A stretch of DNA of 64,000 nt from Whitmania pigra (taxonomy: Eukaryota > Annelida > Clitellata > Hirudinida > Haemopidae), in contig JAJTWR010000314.1 of assembly GCA_021613335.1 (NCBI GenBank), forward strand, positions 1,012,501-1,076,500, written 5' to 3'. The position numbers and the translations under genes were made by a program. Positions 39,337-64,000 of the stretch are shown here, piece after piece. Numbering within the stretch: the stretch's first letter is position 1; the number at the start of each line of letters is the position of its first letter. The notes beneath the pieces are model-generated. The model ran no database searches, had not been told where the DNA came from, and was given only the letters and a program-made list of their open reading frames with translations.

Positions 39337-40846
39337 ATGTCTTTTTCGTCTGCCTGCGATCAGAATTTTGTGATGTTGTTCTGCTTGTTTGTCTTTCTCT
39401 GTAGTATGGAGTTTGTATCCGGTCTATACTTCCATCAGAAGGAGTCTGAAGAGAAATGCTTCATTGAGGATGTACCGAGTGAGACGCTAGTCACAGGTTG
39501 GCTTTTGTGGCCAGTTAATAAATTATTAATAATAGTTCATTAATTAATGGTGTTAATATACTGCGTAATGATGTATTAGTCATTAGCCTGTTATTAAGTG
39601 GACTGGTTATCAATAAATTATTAATATTATTAAGCACAAATATATTTCTTATCGTTATTAAATATACAATTATTAAATTATACAATAATAACAGTGTTAC
39701 AATATATTTAATAGATTATAGCAAATAAAACTCTCGATTCCGAACAGGAACCTACAACTTAATGGTCTATGACGACAGCTCCCAAATCTTTCTTCCTGCC
39801 AATAGATTCGGAGTTCAAGTACTTGTCACGGATCCACAGGGATCAGTCACTTTAGATAGGGTCTGTTGTGTTTTCATTCAAGTTTTCGGTGCTTTAAAGA
39901 AAAATGTTTCATTAATTAGTAGAACGTTGCAATTTATAAATGTTCGACAATCAAAATAGTGAATAATACAGCACCGTTTAAATCAATTTGATGAATAAAA
40001 TCTGCGGTTTTTTTTGTGTGTGAATAATGTCCTTTTCTTTGTGTTTAATTAGGAACAAATTAATTTAATTATTTAATAAATTTATAGGTTTATGCCGCCG
40101 AGGGTCGCTTTGTGTTTACGTCTCACCATCCCGGCGAACACGTGGTCTGCCTTCGATCAAACTCGTCTGTTTGGTATGGCGGGTCTCAGATGGTATGTTG
40201 TACCACGAATTATATGCTGCTTACAAATATTTAACTAAGTGTAGCTTTAAAATAATTAAATAATTGTTACATGATATTCTATTTTTAAGATTTCTTGTTT
40301 ATATTTTCAGCGCATTTATCTCGCTTTTAGCATTGGTAAACACGATTATTCTGGAAGGACCGGTCTGAAAAAGGTCCCCGAACTCCTCTTGAGGGTGAGG
40401 CAGTTGTTGGATCACATAGACATGATCAGGAAGGAGCAGGAATATCAGAGGGTGGGTAGTTTTGAATGAGAAATCAAACTTGTGAAATTAATATTATTAA
40501 CAAAGCGTGTTTTATTTTAGTCGAATGATTTTGTAAAGTTTCTAATTATTCGAAACACTATTGATTTGTTACATGTTATATTACACATATTGTGATCTTG
40601 TAATTACTGGAATATTTGTAATTATGTTACTATATTCGAATATTTATTCAACATTCGACATTTCAAGTTTTTGAAATCGTTAGTCTATTGGCACAGGTCC
40701 GCGAAGAAGCGTTCAGGAATGTAAGCGAAAACACCCATCAAGTTGTCTGGTTATACGCCTCTGCTCAGTGCTTCTTGGCCGTTGGGGTTGGGATTTTTCA
40801 AATGAGACACTTGAGAAGATTTTTTCTCATCAAGAAAATTCTTTAA
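39337..40846 (+). CDS. p24-family cargo receptor, TMED4/TMED9 type
   Basis: Five exons, 39337-39496, 39748-39860, 40088-40192, 40311-40451 and 40697-40846, join in frame to 222 residues, the usual length. The signal peptide core is [18 protein letters not shown]. The mature protein starts [19 protein letters not shown], the classic p24 start. The GOLD domain runs to about residue 130, with the second cysteine in EHVVCLRSN, its disulphide partner. A coiled-coil ([20 protein letters not shown]) precedes [13 protein letters not shown], one membrane span, and a tail [10 protein letters not shown]. The Phe pair and the KKxx dilysine signal bind COPII and COPI coats, so the protein should cycle between ER and Golgi. 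The delta-type versus alpha-type class follows from GLYFH and KKxx: alpha (TMED4/9/11). Confidence 0.93.
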
Positions 40847-41373
40847 AGTATTTGCCACGTTACTATCACTGCTACTTGTGTTTCTAAATATTATAAAAAG
40901 GGTTAAAACATCGAGTTTTTTTATGAATTAAAGACTATTTCGTCACGATGAGTTCGCAGTCGTTATCGAGTTATCAAAGTCGTTATCAAGGAAGAAAGGG
41001 GCAAAAGAAATAGTTTTGAAATGCTTTGAAATTACGAGTTTATGAATATTTATTCGTGATGCACATTGCAAAATTAAATAATTCGTTTAAACTTTTAGTG
41101 ATTCCATCATTCAAGTAAAGTAAGTAATGAAATCAAACAAATAATTTAAGCTTTTTTCTTATTGCGGTTTACAAAAATTGCAAAACAATATGAGTACGTA
41201 AAATTACGCAAACCATTTAATTAATTTAAATTTTAAAAGTTCATAAAAGTATGTTTATTGTTTATCTTGCTGAAACTCTTTTAATATCGCTTGGGGAGTA
41301 ACGTGATAAAGTTTCGTGTCGTTATACCGGTGTTATTTTATATTTCATTAAGTACAAAGCATTCTCAGAAACA
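40847..41373. other. Short intergenic spacer
   Basis: AT-rich spacer between the p24-family gene and the WD-repeat gene. Nothing else recognised. Confidence 0.6.
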
Positions 41374-43916
41374 ATGTCGACGGATCCAAGCAAAACAAAT
41401 ATCGAAATGGAAGTAATCTGTGGATCTTACTCTCACCTAGTATTTGGATATTACGTGAAACCGAATGACGAACAGGTATGTAAAGATAACATTTGTCGTA
41501 ATTCATGTTAAACATCATTAATTGATTGTTTATTTTTACTTGCATTTTTTTTCCCAAGAAATTAAAGTTCTCACTCAGTTTCACGAACGATTCGCACTCA
41601 GGCAACGTGAAGTGCATGGCAGTGAGCAGCAAAGGCATTTTGGCATCCGGAAGTACAGACGAATCCATAAAACTGTTTAAATTAAAGGGAAAAAGAAAAG
41701 AAGTTGGTTCTTTAAGAGACCACTCAGGTATACTTAGGATTTTCTCCATTTAGAATTCTTAATGGTATTTTTGAAATTTAAACTAATGCATCCAGGAAGC
41801 AAAGTCCTACTTGCGATGCTTAACACACGAATGCTTTCATTCCAATGGATCAAATAAGTCCTGTACCTTACGATAAACATTTGCTTTTCTTCAGGAACCA
41901 TTACCAGCCTCCAATTCCACAAGAACTCGCACCTCTTCAGCTCCGGAGACGACGGAAAAATTATCATTCGGAAGGTCGGATCTTGGGAATGTCAGTCAGT
42001 CTTGAAGCACAAGTGGGTTGAGGGTCTAATGTTTGTCGTGCGATGGTTAAATTTTCCTGCTTCTCGATTTTTGCAGTTAAAGTTGTGATTTTTCCATTTG
42101 ACATGAGAAAGACATTAACTATTGTAGGAATTTATTAAATTTAATCGGTCGCTTCTTTACTCAACTTAACTTTTGATTAATAATAACTACCATTTATTGA
42201 CATATAAACTTTAACATTTACTATTGTTTAGAACATTATTAACCATCTTTAAAAATAATAGGAGACAGGTCGTGGACTTTGCAATCCATCCGTCGGGAAA
42301 GCTTCTACTTGCCGTCTGCAAAGATCGGACGCTGCAGACGTGGAATCTCGTCACCGGGAAAAGGGCGTTTATTGTCAATCTTAAGGATGGTCAGTTTCAC
42401 TGAGCTGTAACAGTTTTTAAGAATTTATAATCTTTTAGACTTGTAACATTTTTTTGTACGTAATCCTTAATAACTGGTGTGAAAATTATTAATCTATTAA
42501 CATTATTTATTTATTAAAACGTGGATCGGGCATTGTTATTGCTTATGTTTCATAAAATACATTCTTTTTGTAACACCCAGTGGGCGAACACATCAAATTC
42601 TCCAACGACGGAGAACGCTTCGTCGTCGACTCGATAAACTACGCCTCCGTTTACTCGACCGGAGTGAGTTTCAACTTGAATCCTTCCTTTTTTTACCTAC
42701 AACGTTGTGTCACGAGCTTTACGATTATTAATTTATTTGCTAATAATAAACACTCGTGCTTGCAATCTTTTGATGCGTTCTTTGTTTTACAGAAAGCAGA
42801 AGTCATAGACACGATCACACCTCCGTCTAAAATCACTTCGTTGGCCTTTTTCAACGTGAGTTTATTTGGATCCAAATTGTCTAAATTTTGTAGAATCTTG
42901 TTGAAGTATTTTGTTGTATGTTCTTGTTGGATTCATGTTGCGTCATCACATGCAGAAGTGATGTTTTCCACATGAACTAAGGGTGCTCATTATTATGGAA
43001 ATGTTTTTGTTTTCCTATTTTATGATGCTAAGTCGGAAATGCAATTGATCTTCGGGATTAGAAACAATATTTTTAATTCCGTTCATAATTTAACTGCAAG
43101 AATTGTTATTAAAGTGTTAGTGGTTAATATATTAAAATTAACTAAATTATTATAATAACAAAATATAATATAAAAGTATTATAAATTATTAAATCTGCGA
43201 CTCAATCGACTGCAGTCGAACATTTTGTTCCTCGGACTCGACGACGGAACCGTCATGTTCTACGACTTGAAAAACTACAAGCAGATATTTGAACTCAAGA
43301 CGAAAACCAGAAGGTTTTATTTCGTTTTGTTTTGTTTTTAAATGCTAAAAATGAAATTTCAGTTATTATTATCATTATCAAGCATTACATCGCATATAAT
43401 AAGTTTATGATCACTGTTACCCTTTACTGCAGAGTGAAGAGCATGAAAGTCATTGGATCTCGTCTTGTCGTTGCGTCGAGCGACGGCTACATAAAACTGT
43501 ACGACGTCGAATTTGAGGTCAGTGACTAATCCAATTACGCAATGCCACTTATAGACTGACCTTGCCATGTCTTGTTATCATTTTTTCCTTTAAAAAGTTC
43601 ATCACTAAGTAAATAAACACTTTGACTTTACCAGGGCAAGGACAAAGTGGCAGTGACATTTGTCACTGGAATCGTGTCTTCACAAAGATGGCTTTGCATG
43701 TGTGCCATCCAGACGTCATCTCAGAAGGAAAATGACAAGAATAACAAAGAAGATGAGGATGAAGATGACGACGATAATAATAATGATGATGATGACGACG
43801 ACGATGATGATTATGATGATGACGACAACGATGACGATGATGATAGTGGTGACGATGATGACGAAATTAGCTCAGGCGAAAATGAAGAAGCTTCAGAGGA
43901 AAACATGGAAGAATGA
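41374..43916 (+). CDS. PAK1IP1: PAK1IP1/Mak11-type WD-repeat protein
   Basis: Nine exons, 41374-41475, 41559-41727, 41895-42012, 42262-42389, 42581-42663, 42793-42855, 43216-43313, 43433-43517 and 43635-43916, join in frame to about 375 residues. The start matches PAK1IP1 (CGSYSHLVFGYYVKP), and WD repeats follow: ASGSTDESIKLF, FSSGDDGKIIIRK, AVCKDRTLQTWNLVTGKRAF, FLGLDDGTVMFYD and ASSDGYIKLYDVEFE. The last exon ends in a long Asp/Glu tail. The family (Mak11 in yeast) works in the nucleolus in 60S ribosomal subunit assembly; in mammals it also binds PAK1 and affects p53. The basic Lys-rich tail of the mammalian protein is replaced here by an acidic one, encoded by a GAT microsatellite. An AATAAA at 44501 may be its poly(A) signal. 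Confidence 0.92.
43745..43865 (+). repeat. GAT/GAC microsatellite inside a coding exon
   Basis: GAT, GAC and GAA triplets in the last exon of the PAK1IP1-like gene encode a run of more than 35 acidic residues broken by a few Asn, Tyr and Ser codons. It is the same repeat type as that filling a KH-gene intron at 3617-3850. Confidence 0.88.
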
Positions 43917-44649
43917 TGTAGTAAAAGTGGCGCACGAGATCAAATACTGTCGCTCATACCTTGTCGTGTCTTGTAAAAAAAAAGATGTACCAGATGTTTT
44001 GTTTTTAAGGGTAGTATTTGTTGACTTTGATCAATTTCTTAGCCGTTGAGGTTTTGGTGGTCGCGCATGCATAATTTACTTGGTGTGGTTACCCAGTATC
44101 AATATTTTGGACTAAATCTAACAAATACAAAAACTAATTAATCTCTCATATTTATCTGAAATTGAGAACTTGTTTATTGAAGTAATTTAGAAAAAAGGAA
44201 TAACAAACCCTTTTCAAAATTAATAAAAACTAAGTTCTTGATGTAAGAACTCCGAAGAAGTCTGTACTTATTATGTCGTTTTATTCAAATAGGTTGAATC
44301 ATCACTTAGGATATATAAAAAGCCAGTTGTTTTAGGTTCGTGTGACGGCAGCTGCGGCCCCGGTTAAGAATTAAGTTAAGACTTATTTGTTTTGGAGAGA
44401 TTAGACAATCTTTCAGATTGCTGAAAGCATGATGTTAATATGATTTTTCGTCGGACAACGGTAAAGTTAAATTTTAATTAGCTTGCTGTTGCTGAAATGA
44501 AATAAATTCATAAGCTGTATTATGTTTACGTTTGACCGACCGACTTAAACTTTAAAGAAGCAAACTTTCATCTTGCCAAGTTGCGACATAAGAAAAAAAG
44601 TCTTGATTGATCGACCTGGCCAGAAAAAAAATCGAAGGCTTATCTCAAA
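43917..44649. other. Intergenic spacer before the RhoGEF gene
   Basis: 3' flank of the WD-repeat gene and promoter side of the RhoGEF gene. No other gene seen. A short frame over 44573-44755 is a shadow of the first RhoGEF exon. Confidence 0.6.
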
Positions 44650-62478
<17,829 letters not shown>

Positions 62479-64000
62479 GGTCAGCTTTAGATCAATTTCG
62501 TTCAATTCTTCGCTTCGGAGGTGTTATAAACGTCGGACGGCAGGTTTTGCTTTTCCCGTGTCGTCGTTTCTTGCGGTCAGTTTAGTCGTCTGCATGCGGG
62601 CTGGGCTTGGAAATGATGCCAGCATTCCAACTATTGTTTGATACTTTACGTTTTCGCTTGAATTTACCACCGACCAGCGACCTATTTGTAGTTACTCTCA
62701 CGGGTTGATCTGTTGGATTCAAACGTTGTTCCATGACTTATCCATGTCCAAGTGAACTTTTAATGACCTCTTTGTTTTCGAGCAAGAATTTCTTGAATTT
62801 ATTTTTTTTTTTTTAGAATTTTCTAAATTATGCATCACATTTTTGTGAAGTACTTTCCATTCCATTCATTCAAAAAACAAATTGCGTGTAGTCAACCTTG
62901 CTGCAGTGACTGTCAATCACTTCTTTAATAATCCGTTCTCGACTGTCTACGTAATTTCTATAAACTTATGCGGGAAATGTGATTGCTAATGTCTTTGTTT
63001 TATTTTTATAATTGTGATTGAAATAAATAAATATGCTGTACTTGTGAATTTGCCTGTTATGCTTTAATCATAAATAGTAATAATATCGCTTTTCTCAGAA
63101 TCTGTTTAGAGAATCATCGATTTCCATGTCTTGCACATCTTGGAAGATGGTTGTGTTGTACTTTGTTCAAATAGAATGAAATTTGTGATATCTAATTGAT
63201 CTGCTGGTTCTGCAATGACAATTATTCACTGGTGAGAACCCGTTGTTTAATTGTGATTAAGTTATAATAACAAGTGGATCTAAAGCTCTTTGGTGAGGTT
63301 AAAAATTCGAGCCATCTGTCAAAATGTAGGAAGCAAAAATTGAAAACGTTTTATTCGTTACAGAGGTGGCCTGCAAGTTTAGAATGAGAACATCGTAGAT
63401 GTTTGGATACTGAGTTAAAAAATTAGTAGTGGTTTATCACACAGACACTAGTCTCCTTAAACTACTACAAATTAATGTTACGTCATGTTCTGTTTATCGG
63501 GACTTGATCCGAAAACTGTTGAAAGTGACAGTGACAGCTATCGTAGCTGTGCTATAGGCATCTGTCCAGAATTGGTTTAAATTTTCAGCCTAATAACATG
63601 ATTGCCACGACAGCGATCAAGCGTTAATTTGTAAGCGTCAAAGCAATTAACGTCATAAGTCTGACGAGGTGCATACAATGGCTTTGATCTGTGTGATGTA
63701 ATTAATGTAATTAATGCAAGAAAGCATCCTCCAGTTGATAATTTTCATCTCAATTGAATCTCTTCTGTTCAAGCTTAAGCTCTTTTCTACTTATAGTGTT
63801 AGAGCATGAATGCTCCAAAAGGGTTTGAAATTGCAAACAGTGTTTCTGCCCTCGTGAAATTAGTTCCTTTTCCGTTCATTGCACTTAATTAGGGAACTCA
63901 TTGAGTTGCTTTTGAATCTTAAAAGCATGAAAATCTGTTTGAGGTTAAGACAGATTTTATTTTTTTTATAACATGATAATCATCATTCATGATGACCACA
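62479..64000. other. 3' flank of the RhoGEF gene
   Basis: Contains the presumed 3' UTR; an AATAAA within AAATAAATAAAT lies at about 63022, some 540 bases past the stop. No further exon is recognised to the end of the window. Confidence 0.6.
63022..63027 (+). terminator. Candidate poly(A) signal of the RhoGEF gene
   Basis: AATAAA within an AAATAAATAAAT stretch downstream of the stop at 62478. It is the first strong signal after the coding region. Confidence 0.5.

Overview
The window is animal genomic DNA, very AT-rich and packed with triplet microsatellites. Genes are split into short exons with GT-AG introns. It carries a full innexin gene, and innexins form gap junctions in invertebrates. 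Together with the intron layout and the other orthologues this points to an invertebrate, perhaps a lophotrochozoan such as an annelid; that placement is inference. No bacterial-style operons, CRISPR arrays or rRNA genes are visible.

Layout on the + strand unless stated. 1-5140: 3' part of a KH-domain RNA-binding protein gene, cut by the left edge of the window. 6257-7551: a five-exon gene for a small membrane protein with a cysteine-rich tail; its promoter and first exon lie in a 0.42 kb block copied again at 11916-12338. 8362-11396 (-): an unrecognised gene of at least 14 exons. 12.3-18.0 kb: no gene seen, many minisatellites. 18079-21090: three-exon innexin. 23.1-24.64 kb: hAT-type transposon remnant with a CR1/Jockey-like LINE fragment nested in it, abutting a last-exon fragment of a second innexin. 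25976-27445 (-): single-exon protein with a FAR1/ZSWIM-like zinc domain. 28066-31233 (-): single-exon exportin-4-like protein. 33472-34934: sorting nexin of the SNX20/21 type. 35430-38938: seven-exon pentameric ligand-gated ion channel homologue that lacks the Cys-loop. 39337-40846: p24 cargo receptor (TMED4/9 type). 41374-43916: PAK1IP1/Mak11 WD-repeat protein. 44650-62478: ARHGEF10-type RhoGEF in at least 22 exons. 62479-64000: its 3' flank.

Exon models were built by hand from splice-site dinucleotides and reading phase. For the SNX, TMED, PAK1IP1, innexin, ARHGEF10 and channel genes every junction keeps frame, so those models are strong. The genes belong to ordinary cellular processes (vesicle traffic, nuclear transport, ribosome assembly, Rho signalling, cell coupling) and show no sign of acting as one cluster. 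Features that stand out are the Cys-loop-less channel, the duplicated promoter plus exon block, a tRNA-derived SINE family with at least three copies, the way triplet repeats of opposite sense sit at opposite intron ends, and a GAT microsatellite that is intronic in one gene and coding in another.
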